A stretch of DNA of 64,000 bases from Multifurca ochricompacta. Its lineage: Eukaryota; Basidiomycota; Agaricomycetes; Russulales; Russulaceae. The notes below the pieces were generated by a model that saw only the letters and a list, made by a program, of their open reading frames with translations, did no database searches and had not been told where the DNA came from. Position numbers and translations under genes: made by a program. The stretch's first letter is position 1, and each line of letters opens with the position of its first letter. Of the stretch, positions 34,244-45,803 are shown one piece after another. The stretch lies in contig WTXG01000016.1 of NCBI GenBank assembly GCA_022496185.1, forward strand, positions 62,001 through 126,000, in the 5' to 3' direction.

Positions 34244-34857
34244 CTGATGAAGGGGGAGCTGGGGATGCTGTGGCAGCTGCCTCTACCAAGGCAGTGAAGT
34301 TAATGGTGTGCTGGGCACCAGGAAAATCATAGGGGGGGGAGGCTGCTTGATCTGAAGGGTAGGATGAAGGGGAGCTGTTCTGGGACACTAGGGCACTTGT
34401 CAGTCACTGTCTGCTGCAAAGGAGACTGTCCAAATGTTACAACTCACTGTCAACTGCCTGGACAGTGGGTTGTATGCAAAGGGGAAGGATTTGGAAGTGG
34501 GCAAAGGATGAGAGTGAGGGTGAAAGTGCAGGGAGACAAAGCAAACAGCTCAAAGGCAAGGGGTGAGAAGCCTTCCACAAGGTGGGGCTAATCTCCTAGG
34601 TAATCAGGAACTGGATCACAAGTGGACAGTCTGGAGCTGTCCATTCTATTCCCAAAGGGTTTATATACATAATTACAACAAGGACTTTGGTATGTGCACT
34701 ACTTTAGGGGAGGTTAACTTTGCTTTAACTCCCCACTATCCACCAATGAGAATAGCCCCACTTTTGGGCTTAGAAATCCACAGTCTGCACTCTGCAGTTG
34801 TGGACTGCTGTTTAGGTGTTGTGGGGTTCTGTTAGTACTTTTCCCACAAGTCTCCAA
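34244..34857 (-). repeat. Gypsy1-C leader and 5' LTR, first part
   Basis: 34435-34857 is the reverse complement of the Gypsy1 LTR. 34244-34434 matches the Gypsy1-B leader and upstream-ORF start (7397-7580), including the self-complementary primer site (agactgtcca, 34423-34432). The LTR is cut at 34857 by a Copia1 solo LTR and resumes at 38104. Confidence 0.88.
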
Positions 34858-35007
34858 TGTTGACACAGGACATGTCTGGAGGTGCTTCAGGCAGCTAAGG
34901 ATCGCTTAAGCTGTAGATAAGATTAGATTAGATTCCGGAGTTTCAGACTTTTCATGTTATCTTTATTACATTTTTTCTCACCTTACTCAGCTAATTAGTG
35001 ATGGACT

Positions 35008-36444
35008 TAGTGATTGGCAGGGGTAACCCTGGGGTATCCTCGTTGGTACCTGTACCTGTACCCATACCCATACCTGTCACTATGGGTATGGGTAACCCAC
35101 AGGTTACCTGCGGGCCACCCGTGAAAATGTGTGCAAGTTCTTTACTTGCATCGTGCATTTCAGATACCCGGCCCAGGCCTTCCTGGACCAAGAAGATACA
35201 CAACGCATTCATTTGTGGCTGCTTAAGATCCCTCAATGACTCTTATTTTATGTTCAGAAGATTAAGATAATTCATTATTCCATTTTTATTTTATTATTCT
35301 GCTTTCAATTTTATACAAGCACAACTAAAATCCAGTATACAGAGATGATTAGATAGGATGTTATAGAACATTGGTGAAAAGCCTGTCAGATAACCACACA
35401 GAATGCAAAATAATTTGATGAACACATAGCAAATTGCAGGGGTAACCCCTGGATAATTGTTTTGATACCTGGGTTACCCATAAAATGAAATGTGTGCAAG
35501 TTCTTTACTTGCATTGCGCATTTCGGACATCCAGCCTGGGACATCCCAGTCAAGGAGATATGCACTTGGACACAACATGTTCATTTATGGCTACTCAAGA
35601 TCCCTCAAAAATTCCTGTTTTATGTTCATAAGATTAAGATAATTTATTATTCTATTTTTATTTTATTATTCTGGTTTCAATTTTATATGAGCATGACTGT
35701 TCTTTGCGTTTCTGTGCATTTCAGATAAATGGCCTGGGCCATCCCAGTTGAGGAGATAAGCACTTGGACACAACATGTTCATTTATGGCTACTCAAGATC
35801 CCTCAAATATTGTTGGTTTATGTTCAGAAGATTGAAAGGATCCTTTATTTACATTATTATTTTATTATTCTGGTTTCATTTCATACAAGCACGACTGTCC
35901 TGGTGCATTTAAGTCAACCTTCCTTAATAGGAAGGAGGTCAGACCACCATGTGATGCAATGTAGTCACTGCCCCATGCAGCTTGTAGATACACATGGGCC
36001 TTGTTTCAGTAAACTAATTTAATAATTAGATTATATTATAGTCTAAAGTAGTCTAGAGAGTATTTTAGATAGTGCCAGACCAGCAGAATTGGTCACGTGT
36101 TGATAAAACAGGTGCATCATGATTTTCAAGAAGTGGATCACTGATAACACTTTTATTTTACATCGCACTGTTGATCTGCTTTGATATTTCATATGATAAT
36201 ACTAGAACATATTTAAAGATACCCTATAGCATACATCAGATGAGATCTTTTATTTTTGTGGCTGCAGATGTGTTTTATCTTAGAATTTCTACTGATCTTG
36301 TCAATGCATGATTGGCGCCTATACCCACCAAACCCACTGTGTGGGTATGGGTTTCCATGGGTTGGGAGCCGTATACCCATACCCATACCCAGCAAAACCC
36401 GTGGCACTTACCCACGCAGGTATGAAAACCCTTGACAATCACTA
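35008..36444. mobile_element. hAT-like non-autonomous element, copy 2
   Basis: 1437 bp, ends TAGTGATTGGCAGGGG and CCCTTGACAATCACTA, with a perfect 8-bp TSD gatggact (35000-35007 and 36445-36452). It is the opposite orientation to copy 1. Most CpG positions that survive in copy 3 are TG or CA here. No transposase ORF. Confidence 0.9.
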
Positions 36445-36631
36445 GATGGACTTAGTAATGCGCAGTATAGCATGTGATTCTCCTTTGGCCAATGGCCTTT
36501 GTCCCTCATTGTTTACTGTCCAGCACTTGTGGACTTATTCCCAGTGCACACAGACCATTTCCCCTGGCCCCCATGGGTATATAAGGGGGTCTGTTTTGTC
36601 CCTTCCACTTCAGAGTTTCTTCTATCTCTGA

Positions 36632-37915
36632 TGTAATGCTCAGCGGGGCATTGCTGTGTGATGTGCACCAGTCAGTGCAAGTCCATGGACACTAGTCCGG
36701 CACTAGTCAGCCACATCCGTGGCACCCAACACTGTGGGTCTGGGATCTACAACAAGCCTGGCACAACAGGGCCAGGCTCTTAGCTTCAGGGTGGATAGGA
36801 AGTTGTGCTATAACCAAGCACAGAGAAAGATGGGAAGAGTCAGCCAAAGGGAGCTAATCTCCTAAGGCTGTTGAGTGGGGATCAGGCTCAGCTGCAGTGC
36901 CAGAAGCACATCAGGCAAACTGGGCTCAAAGGAAGCAAAGGAGGGGAAACCAGAGCAGCAATGGCATCTGGGTCAAGGGGTGAGATCTGGAGATGAAGTG
37001 CACACCCATTGCCAGAGGCAATGGGGTCCTTCCAGTGACACAAAGAAAGCAAAGAGGACTTAGAAGTCCAATCTGTATTCCATGATCAGGGAAACTCTAG
37101 GCTGAAGGCCCAAGAGGTCAAATCTAAAGTCCTACTAACTGTCTACAGTGTCTTATATACTGTATCAGAGGTCTAGATTGTAGCTAATCTGGGTACAGTC
37201 TGGGTCAGGTCCTTATCAGCCAATGGCAGAGAAGCTGCCATGAGTCAGGTCCAAGATGGGAATAAGTCCCATCAGAGTAGGGGTCTGGTATGGGAACAAT
37301 ACCACAAGGTCGGTGTGGGAGCAACAGGCTCCACAGGAATCAGGGCAAATGTGAGACAATAAGTCCCACAAAGGATAGAGTGGTGTGGGAGTGTTCCCAC
37401 AGGAGTCAGAGAAGCAAATGATAAGCCAGATGGGCCATGTGATCAGAAAGGGGTAAATGATCAGATGAAGATGTTGTGATCAAAGTCAAAGATCACATGG
37501 TCCAGGGTCACATGGTCAGGGATCACATGACTGGCAAAGGGTCAAGTACAAGCCAAAGTCAGAGATTAGATTGGCAGGGACAGTGTCAGAGATCCTATGG
37601 GTGTCAAGCACAGGGACAGAGGTACTGGCCAAGGCATAGGCCAAGGCAATAAGGAAGGGTGATGTACATCCAACAGTATAGCAGCAGAACTACCATCAGG
37701 TTAGGTGTAAATGGTGGCAAGGGAGGTTGGTCCTGTGAGCAGCAGGTCACAGGCATCAGGGTAAGGTCCTGGGCACACAGGCCACAGGCATCAGGAAGGT
37801 CCCGAGGCAGCATACCAAGGGCATCAGGGAGTGGTCCAGAGAAGGGGAAAGTCAAGGATGGTGCAAAGAATAAGGCATGGTGTGCAGGGTCAGGAAAAAG
37901 AGTAGGGTCGTAACA
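36632..37915. mobile_element. LTR-G, unusually long solo LTR (1284 bp)
   Basis: Bounded by TGTAATGCTCAGCG and GGGTCGTAACA, with a perfect 5-bp TSD tctga (36627-36631 and 37916-37920). It has a TATA-like ttatatactg near 37151 and many gggatcacatgg/tcccaca-type words. No coding potential is recognised. It is about twice the length of every other LTR here. Confidence 0.85.
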
Positions 37916-38103
37916 TCTGAAGTGTAAGTTCTACTATACTTTCTATCATACCTTTGACTAATGTCTCTTGTAGATACTTGTCTTTCTAGGTCAGTGGAAT
38001 AGTAATATAGAGTTTCTTCTATCTCTGAAGTATACTTGTCTTTCTAGCTCACTGCTACTAACCACAGTCAGTATAACCAGCAGCATGATTGTTTGACATC
38101 CAA

Positions 38104-38251
38104 TTTGGCAGGAGTCCAGCCCTGGTCTGGACTGGCCCCTTTCTGGTCTTAATCTAGGGTTATCTTCATTTCTGAGGGTTCTGCAGGGCCTCTGGAAGTG
38201 TCCAGAGGTTTCTAGGGGGTCAGGAGGTTTCTAGGGTGTCAGTTCATGACA
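38104..38251 (-). repeat. Gypsy1-C 5' LTR, second part
   Basis: Completes the LTR broken at 34857, ending AGTTCATGACA at 38251. The next five bases, gccac, would be the TSD of Gypsy1-C; the partner side is lost. Confidence 0.88.
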
Positions 38252-38487
38252 GCCACTGCTTTGGCCTTCTGCCATATTATGTCTCCTATTTAACTCCTGT
38301 AACATAAATTGTCTTAGTTTAGCTTGTATCAATAACAGTGTTTGTAACAGGTGCTTCTATCCTGCACTTGCTATGTAGATAAGATAAGATGTTGAGATCA
38401 TGGTGAAACTAAGAGTGAAAATCCAGCAAGAATAGACCTATATTGAGCAATTGCTAAGAGCCTACAGCCCCAAGAGGACAAGATGAG
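38252..38487. repeat. Decayed hAT-family relic, left part
   Basis: No gene is seen. Its right end (ccccaagaggacaagatgag) and the sequence resuming at 56045 align as one stretch with hAT copy 1 around 14440-14500. It therefore appears to be an old, diverged relative into which the right nest inserted. Confidence falls toward 38252. Confidence 0.45.
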
Positions 38488-38960
38488 GTCTGTGTTGACA
38501 CAGGACATGTCTGGAGATGCTTCAGGCATCTAAGGTTCGCTTCAGCTGTAGATTAGATTAGATTAGATTCCGGAGTATCGGACTTTTTATGTTATCTTTA
38601 TTACACTCTTTCTCACTTTACTCAGCTGATTAGTGATGGACTTAGTGATGTGCAGTATAGCATGTGATTCTCCTTTGGCCAATGGCCTTTATCTCTCTTG
38701 TTTATTGTCCAGCACTTGTGGACTTATTCCCAGTGTGCACAGACCATCCCTTGGGGTATATAAGGGTGTCTGTTTCATCTCTTTCACTTCAGAGTTCTTC
38801 TAACCTCTGAAGTGTAAGTTCCCTTTTGCTATACCTTTCTTTTACCTTTGACTAACCATCTTCTGTAGACTACTTGTCTTTATAGGTCAGTAGTATAGTT
38901 AATATAGAGTTCATCTAACCTCTGAAGTACTACTTGTCTTTATAGCCTAACCTGCTACTA

Positions 38961-39556
38961 TGTTATGCCCAGTGCGGGACGTTCCACACGACTTGTGTGA
39001 CAGTGTGGTTTGTGGGTTCAGGTAAGAAACCAATAAGGCCTCTTGGAGTTCAAGTGGGATGAGTCAAAGTCAAAGGGGCTGTTCCCTAAGATGATGTTGA
39101 GCAGAAAAGTGCTGGAAGCACTGAGACGAACAAGCCAAGGATTCAAAGGGGGATGTCTGGAAGACAGGCACCGATGTATTCAATAAGTCAAGTCTGAGGT
39201 CTACAGTGTAGCTACAGCGGACTTATATATGTAATCGAATGGGCGTCTATGAGATAAGGAACTGGAGTCAGGTGGGCCTGAATATACAAAAGCGGATGGC
39301 ATAAAGCCTGGCTTCTGATAGGGTATTAAGTAAGTGTCTGGTCATAAAGATAAAGAGATAAAGGGATAAAGAGATAAGGGAGCAGACATAGGTAAACAAC
39401 GAGTCAACAAGTCCAAAGCAAATCACAGGGATGGGAGCAGGGCATGTGACAGGTCCCAGGACAGAGACGTGATCAGGAAGTGCAGAGTGGGCAGTAAAGA
39501 GGGGTCATCATTGGGAAGGGTAAAGAAAATGGGGTTACTCAGCAGAGACTGTAACA
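38961..39556 (-). repeat. Gypsy2-A 3' LTR
   Basis: 596 bp, TGTTATGCCC to GACTGTAACA on the plus strand. The adjacent ccccctcttct (39560-39570) is the polypurine tract read on the minus strand. Start-site segment aagtcaagtct is at 39185-39195. Confidence 0.93.
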
Positions 39557-39587
39557 TCACCCCCTCTTCTGGTTCTAGCAGACCCAG

Positions 39588-40858
39588 CTAGAAATGACTC
39601 GTACCATCATCATCTTGCACTAAGTCCAGATAGTCGTCAGCTACATTATGATCATCCAGTGTATAGTTCTCCTTGTCTGAATCCTGTGGACATCTGTGGG
39701 CGTGGAGAAACCTGTACGGGCTGCGCTGACCACATGAGTGACACAGATTGTGGACTGGACAGTCTAGTTCATGATGTCCTGAATTATGGTGGAGGCACTT
39801 GCCACACTATCCCGACGGATTGATGATCATTGGGGCAACTCCTACACAGCGAAAGATGCAGAATCGACTCCAGTGGAGATTGCTGCAACAATGCTGGCAC
39901 CACTTGCAGTTGAGGGGGCAGTTCCAGCTGATATGGTACTTACTATCGCACTGCCAGCATGTTTCTCCATGGGGGTTCTTGTGCAAGCGTGGCATTTCAA
40001 ATCAATTCAGCAGTAACCTTGGAGTGGCCCCCAACAACCATGGGGGAAGGGGTCGTGCGTATGTATCAGCGTACCTTTCAGTGATGGTCTGGTATGCATC
40101 CCCTGTCTCCAACCTCTTCTGAATCTCCACCAGTTCCTGCTCCACTTGGAACATCCTGTTGGTCAATCTTGCCATCATCTTCATGTGTTCCTTGTACTGC
40201 TTGTTGAGCGTTGTATGTAGCGTTAAATTCTTCTGCAGTCTCATTACTTCTGCTTTGAGACATGGAAGTCACATGTCATTCAGCACTTCGTCGATTGCGA
40301 AGGCTTGAGAGTCCTCGGCGGCCAGGTGCCCAAGCTGCTCATCGGTCATTGTATGGTGAAGATGACCCATGTACCTTTCTTCCAAATAAACTGGGGCCCC
40401 ATAGACAGGGCCATCCTTCTTCATACATCCGGCAATGTCCATCCCTCCATTAGTGTAAAAGATGTATTTGGCAATGGTGGCCATCCTGTCAGCCATGGTG
40501 ATCTCGAGGGGGAAGTACATTGAGGAGTTTGGGTTATTCACAAAAAAGGGGAATTCAGGTACTTCATCATCTAACTCCATGCCCAGGAGGTTGTTCAGAT
40601 GCGGCTCTTCACAGTGTTCAAAGTCGTCATTCAGGTTGGGAGACTGGTTCTTGACCCGAGCTTCAGCGGCCTCATAGTCAATCGGTGAGGAGGGACGTGT
40701 AGAAGGGTGAGCAGATGGGAAATTCTCAACAACTACAGTGGTGGCAGTGAAGGTGTCAACAGCGGCATTGGTGGTGATGAAAGACATGATAGACTGAGTG
40801 GTAGTAGGATGTTGCTGTGAGAGCATGTACTGGGAATTTGTTTGGGGTCTGGGGTCAT
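39588..40858 (-). pseudogene. Gypsy2-A extra 3' ORF (coiled coil plus zinc knuckles)
   Basis: Starts at ATG 40858 (MTPDPKQIP), four bases after the pol stop, and ends just before the polypurine tract. A one-base deletion near 40830 shifts the frame relative to Gypsy2-B; downstream it stays in one frame with a few stops. It encodes the same protein: an acidic N-terminus, a conserved block (IFYTNGGMDIAGCMKKDGP), a helical region (LKAEVMRLQKNL ... MFQVEQELVEIQKR) and Cys/His clusters such as CWQCDSKYHISWNC and CGKCLHHNSGHHELDC. Function is unknown; nucleic-acid binding is inferred from the knuckles. Confidence 0.7.
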
Positions 40859-40874
40859 TCTTTTAACTACCCTT

Positions 40875-43800
40875 GGGTGCTTCTGGGTGTCGGGCGTGGA
40901 ACTCTGAGATAAGAACTGGGGCAAAGATATTCCTGGCTGGCTCCCATGAGTTGTTGGAGTCTGGGAATCCTTTCCACTTAACAAGGTAATGCAGCTTGTG
41001 CCCTCAGCCTTTACGTGATGAGTCTAGAATCTGCTCCACTTCCCATTCCACTTCTCCATCAATTAATTCAGGGGGAGGTCTCGGGAAGTTTTCCCCATGC
41101 AGGGATGTCTCTTTGTAAGGTGTCAGCAGTCTGGCATGGAAGACCGGATGGATTCTCCATGTGGATGGAAGCTCGAGTTCATATGACACATCTGACAGCT
41201 TCCTTGTTATTTTGAAAGGCCCATGACATCGGGGCACTAGTTTGGCTGTTGGATGTGATGTGTGGATGTTTTTTCCCTCCAACCATACAAGGTCATTGGT
41301 CCAATAAGGTGTGAACTTCAAAGGTCTTTCCAAGAGGGTCTTTTGTGCCTTGAGCAGGTTCTCATTGGCTGATTTCCTGATCTCTTCCCATTGGCTGATA
41401 CATTGCGCAGCTGAGGGGACATTTGTGGGTTTCCCAGCCCAGGTAGTTCAGGGCATCCATCCCATGATGAGTGAAAATGGGGAGGTCTTAGTAGTGCCAT
41501 TGGGCCAGGAGTTATGCACAAATTCTGCCGTTGCCAGCCAGTCAGCCCAATCATCCTGTCGTCTGTTGCACCAGAACCAAAGGTATTGTTTGAGCTACTG
41601 GTTTGTCCTTTCTGATTGTCCATCTGTCTGTGGATGGTAGGCTGTCGAGATATTTTGGGTTATGTCCAAGACTTTACAGAGTGCTTTGGCAAACATGGAG
41701 GTAAAGCGTGGGTCATGGTCAGAGATGATCTTTTCAGGGAGGCCATAATGCCTGTAGACATGATCCAGGTAAAGTTTGGCTACTCCTTCTGCTGTGATGG
41801 ATTCATTGCATGGTATGAACAGTGCCGCTTTTGAACAGTCATGGTCTGTGATGGTCAAGATGGAATCAAAGCCTCTGGAAATAGGGAGTTTGACGATGAA
41901 GTCCATGGCGATGGTCTGGAACAGTAGTGAGGCTGTAGGTGTGATTGGGAATAGTGCTGGTGGGCGTGGGTGCATGTTTACTTTATTGGCTTGGCAGTCC
42001 ACACATCCCTTCACATAGTTTTCCACATCCTTCTTCATGTTTGGCCACCAGTAATCTCATTTGGCCAGGGTGTACATGTTAGCAATGCCAGGGTGGCCTG
42101 CAGAAGGGAGATCGTGGTGAAAATGGATCACCCCCCTCTTAATGTTGTCACCACCAGTGACAATGAGATGATCCCCATCTTTCCACCATAGGCCATCAAT
42201 CTTCTTCAGATTATGTGCATCTGCCCATGATTGGCATAACTGCTGGTTCATGTTTTGTGACACTTGGGCCCACAAGTCCATGTTGTGAAGACTGACAATG
42301 GCTGCATTCACAAGACCTCTTCAGGGAGGACTGTGATATCACTGTTATCCTCCCCGCCATTGTTCAGATCGGGTTGTTGTGACAGGGCATCTGCATGTGC
42401 ATTGTGGCTTCCTGCAATGTGTTTCAGTATGAAGTTGTACTCCTCCAGCTCTAGGACCTCATGAGCGACCCGTCGACTAATCTTGTGGGGTTCTTTCCAA
42501 TAGAGCAGATTGGAGTGATCGGTGTGAATAACAGTTTTGTGAGGTGTCCCTGCTAGATACGGTCACCAATGTTGTAGTGCTTTTACAATGGCAAGTAGTT
42601 CTCTATCCCAAATGTCGTAGTTTTGTTCTGCTGGTGAGAATGTCTCTGAGTAGAAGGTGACTGGGTGAAGTAATCCTGCTGTATCCCTCTGGTTTAATAC
42701 GGTGCCATTGGCGAAGTGAGACATGTCAACTTCAAGTTTGAAGGGTTTTTCCAGGTCTGGCTGTAGAAGGACTGGTTCTGAGCCAACAATATCTCGAATC
42801 TGTTCAAAGGCCTGTTGTTGTTCATTTGCCCAATGCCAGGGTACATCCTTCTTCAATAATCCATTCAGCGGTTGGGCGATCCCTGAGAATCCTTGTACAA
42901 AGCATTGGTAAAAATTGCAAAATCTGATGAAGGATCACACATCTTTGACGCATGTGGGTACAGGCCATTCCTGGATTCCTTGTACCTTCACCAGGTCCAT
43001 CCACACATGTCCTCCTTCTAGGATAACTCCCAAGTATTCCACACTTGGTTGTTCAAACGCGCATTTGGCTGGCTTGAGGTACAGGTCATGTTCATGTAGG
43101 ATGTCCAACACTTGGTGCACTCACTCTCAATGATGGGTCAGGTCGTTTGTAGTGGCTACCAGTATGTCATCCATGTACACCACTACTTCGCCAGTAAGAA
43201 TGAGGTTGCGGAAAATGTGGTTCATCATAGATTGAAAGGTAGCAGGTGAGTTGGTGAGGCCAAAGAACATAACATTTGGCTCAAAGAGCCCCTGGTTGGT
43301 CTTGAAAGCCGCTTTACACTGATCCCCTTCTTTAATCCTGATGTTGTTGTAACCCCAACGGACATCCATCTTAGAGAACAGGGATTTATCCCACATGGTG
43401 TCAATGAGTTCTGAAATGAGTGGTAGGGGATAGGCGTTCTTTATGGTGTAGGCATTTATCCATCAGTAATCCTGAACAGTTCAAAGTTTACCGTCTTTCT
43501 TCTTAATAAAGAAGAAAGGTGATGTGTATGGCGATTTCAATGGACAAATGTATCCTTTAGCAAGATGCTCCTCAAGGAACGTTGTGAGCGCTGTTTGCTC
43601 CACCTGAGATAGTGGATAGATTTTACAATTGATTGTCGATGGGGTGTTGGGTGCAAATTCGATGGTATGATCCCATGGCCATGCAGGCAGGAAACACTGC
43701 AATTCCTCTTCTGAAAATACCTTCCAATGTCGGTGGTAAGCCTCTGGTACTACTTCCTCGAAGGTCTTCTCTGTGTGCCCTTCCACTGCCTTCTGGGCCA

Positions 43801-43910
43801 GTTCTGATGCTTTAGTCACATAACAGTAACCCAGATCCCCTTCTTCTGATTCACTTTCTTCCCTTGCCCAGCATATCATCAATTGTTGGATTGCGTAGTC
43901 ATATCCCAGG
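40875..43910 (-). pseudogene. Gypsy2-A pol: RT, RNase H, integrase, chromodomain
   Basis: RT: FFFIKKKDGKL near 43490 and an intact catalytic YMDD near 43160. RNase H: about 42320-42800. Integrase: finger and DDE core about 41600-42310 (AMDFIVKLP, DHDPRFTS, DGQSERTNQ), with a C-terminal domain at 41004-41333. The chromodomain lies near 40880-41030. Several frameshifts and stops are present. Gypsy2-B inserted at 43910. Confidence 0.87.
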
Positions 43911-44494
43911 TGTTACACCTGGTGTGGGACATTCCACATGACTTGTGTGTCAGCGCAATTTGTGAGTTCAGGTAAGAAACCAATAAGGCTTCTTGGAGTT
44001 TAAGTGGGACAAGTCAAAGTCAAAGGGGCACTCCCTAAGACAATGTTAAGTCAGAAGAGTGTCAGAAACACTTGAGACAACTGAGTCAGAGATCCAAAGG
44101 GATGTCCAGAAGACAGGCACCGATGTATTCAATAAGTCAAGTCTGAGGTCTACAGGGTAGCTACAGTGGACTTATATACGTAACTCAGTGAGTGTCTATG
44201 AGATAAGGACGTGGAGTCAGGTGGGCCTGAATATACAAAAGCGAACGGTGTAAAGTCGTGCTTCTGATAGGGTATTAAGTAAGTGTCCAGTCGTAAAGAT
44301 AAGAAGATAAGACAAGAAGCAAAACATGGGTAAACAGTGTGTCAATAAGTACAAAGTGAGTCACGGGGATGGGAGTAGAGCATGTGACAGATCCCACGAC
44401 GGGGACGTGATTGAGAAGTGTAGGGTAGGTGGCAAGGAGGGGTCGTCATTGGGGAGTAGGAAGAAAACAGGGGCAGAAGGTGGAGGTTGTAACA
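43911..44494 (-). repeat. Gypsy2-B 3' LTR
   Basis: 584 bp, TGTTACACCTGG to GGTTGTAACA on the plus strand, followed by ccccctcttct, the polypurine tract on the minus strand. Confidence 0.93.
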
Positions 44495-44525
44495 TCACCC
44501 CCTCTTCTGGTTCTAGCAGACCCAG

Positions 44526-45797
44526 CTAGAAACGACTCGTACCGTCATCATCCTGTACCAACTCCAAGTAGTTGTCAGCTACATTACGATTGTCCATGGT
44601 ATAGTTCTCTTTGTCTGAGTCTTGGGGGCATTGGTGAGTACAGAGGAACCCATATGGGCCACACTGACCGCACAAGCGGCACAGATCATGGACAGGACAG
44701 TCCAGCTCACGGTGCCCCGAATTGTGGCGTAAGCACTTGCCACACCACCCGGATGGATTGGCGATTGTTGGGGCGACTCCTACTCAGCAGAAGATGCAGA
44801 ACCTACTCCAATGCAGATTGCTTCAGCAGTGCCAGCACCACTTGCAATTGAGAGGACAGTTCCAACTGATGTGGTACTTACTGTCACAGCGCCAGCACAT
44901 CTCTCTGCGGGGATTTTCATGCAATCGTGGCATCTCAAATCGATTTGGCAACAACACTGGGGCAGCCCCCAATGATCGTGGGGGTAGGGGTCGGGCATAG
45001 GTGTCAGCGTACCTCTCAGCAATGGTCTGGTATGCGTCCCCCTTCTCCAACCTCTTTCAAATCTCTACCAGCTCCTGCTCGACTTGGAACATCCCACTGG
45101 TCAGCCAGGCCATCATTTTTGTGTGTTCTTTGTATTGTCGGTTGAGTGTATTGCACAAGGTCAGGTTCTTCCGCAGTCTCATTACCTCAGCTTTGAGATG
45201 CGGAAGTTGCATGTCACTCAATACTTCATCAATGGCAAAGGCCTGGGAATCTTCGGTGGCCAGGTGTCCCAGCTGTTCGTCGGTCATTGTGTGGTGTAAA
45301 CGACCTGTATACCTTTCTTCCAGATAGACTGGAGCTCCATATACGGGACCATCCTTCTTCATACATCCGGCTACATCCATCCCTCCGTTGGTGTAAAAGA
45401 TATAATGGGCAATCGCAACCGTCCCGTCACCCATGGTGATTTCTAGTGGGTAGTACATGGAGGAGTTGGGGTTGTTGGCAATGAAAGGGAACTCCAGGAC
45501 CTCATCGTCCGACTCCATACCTATCAGGTCATTCGGGTGTGGCTCCTCATTGTGCTCGAAGTCATTGTTGGGGTTGGGAGACTGGTTCTTGACCTGAGCT
45601 TTGGCGGCCTTGTAGTCAATGGGCGAGGAGGGACATGTAGAAGGGTGAGCAGAGGGGAAGTTCTCAACAACTACAGTAGTGGCAGTGAAAGCGTTGATGG
45701 TGGCGTTGGCAGCAATAAAAGACATGATAGACTGTGTGGTAGTAGGACGTTGCTGTGGGGGCATGTACTGGGGAATTTGCTTGGGGTCTGGGGTCAT
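44526..45797 (-). pseudogene. Gypsy2-B extra 3' ORF: coiled-coil and zinc-knuckle protein (stops present)
   Basis: 424 codons in a single frame from ATG 45797 to TAG 44526, with in-frame TGA at 45057-45059 and two more stops downstream. Residues 1-110 are Thr/Ser/Pro-rich and acidic. About 115-170 is a conserved block (YIFYTNGGMDVAGCMKKDGP, ERYTGRLHHTM). About 195-255 is predicted helical. From about 290 come several Cys/His clusters (CWRCDSKYHISWNC, CGKCLRHNSGHRELDC), and the tail is acidic. It begins six bases after the pol stop (45804-45806) in the same frame. I do not recognise the family. The reading frame is shared with Gypsy2-A, arguing for a real protein. Confidence 0.75.
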
Positions 45798-45803
45798 TTC
45801 CTT

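Larger units (their letters stand above)
34858..38098 (+). mobile_element. Copia1 solo LTR in Gypsy1-C LTR, itself split twice
   Basis: Starts TGTTGACACAGG and ends TTGTTTGACA, with TSD tccaa (34853-34857 and 38099-38103). It is interrupted by hAT copy 2 (35008-36444) and by LTR-G (36632-37915). Confidence 0.92.
6131..38251 (-). mobile_element. Gypsy1-C, minus strand, 5' portion, heavily interrupted
   Basis: Its 5' LTR (minus strand) occupies 34435-34857 plus 38104-38251, together 571 bp, the same size as other Gypsy1 LTRs. The leader is 34244-34434. Bases 6131-6559 continue the upstream-ORF sequence, matching 7600-8010 of Gypsy1-B in reverse complement. The two halves are separated by LTR-D and everything nested in it. 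The rest of the element beyond 6131 is missing. It is the oldest retroelement layer of the left nest, since LTR-D, Gypsy1-B and Copia1 all inserted into it. Confidence 0.8.
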
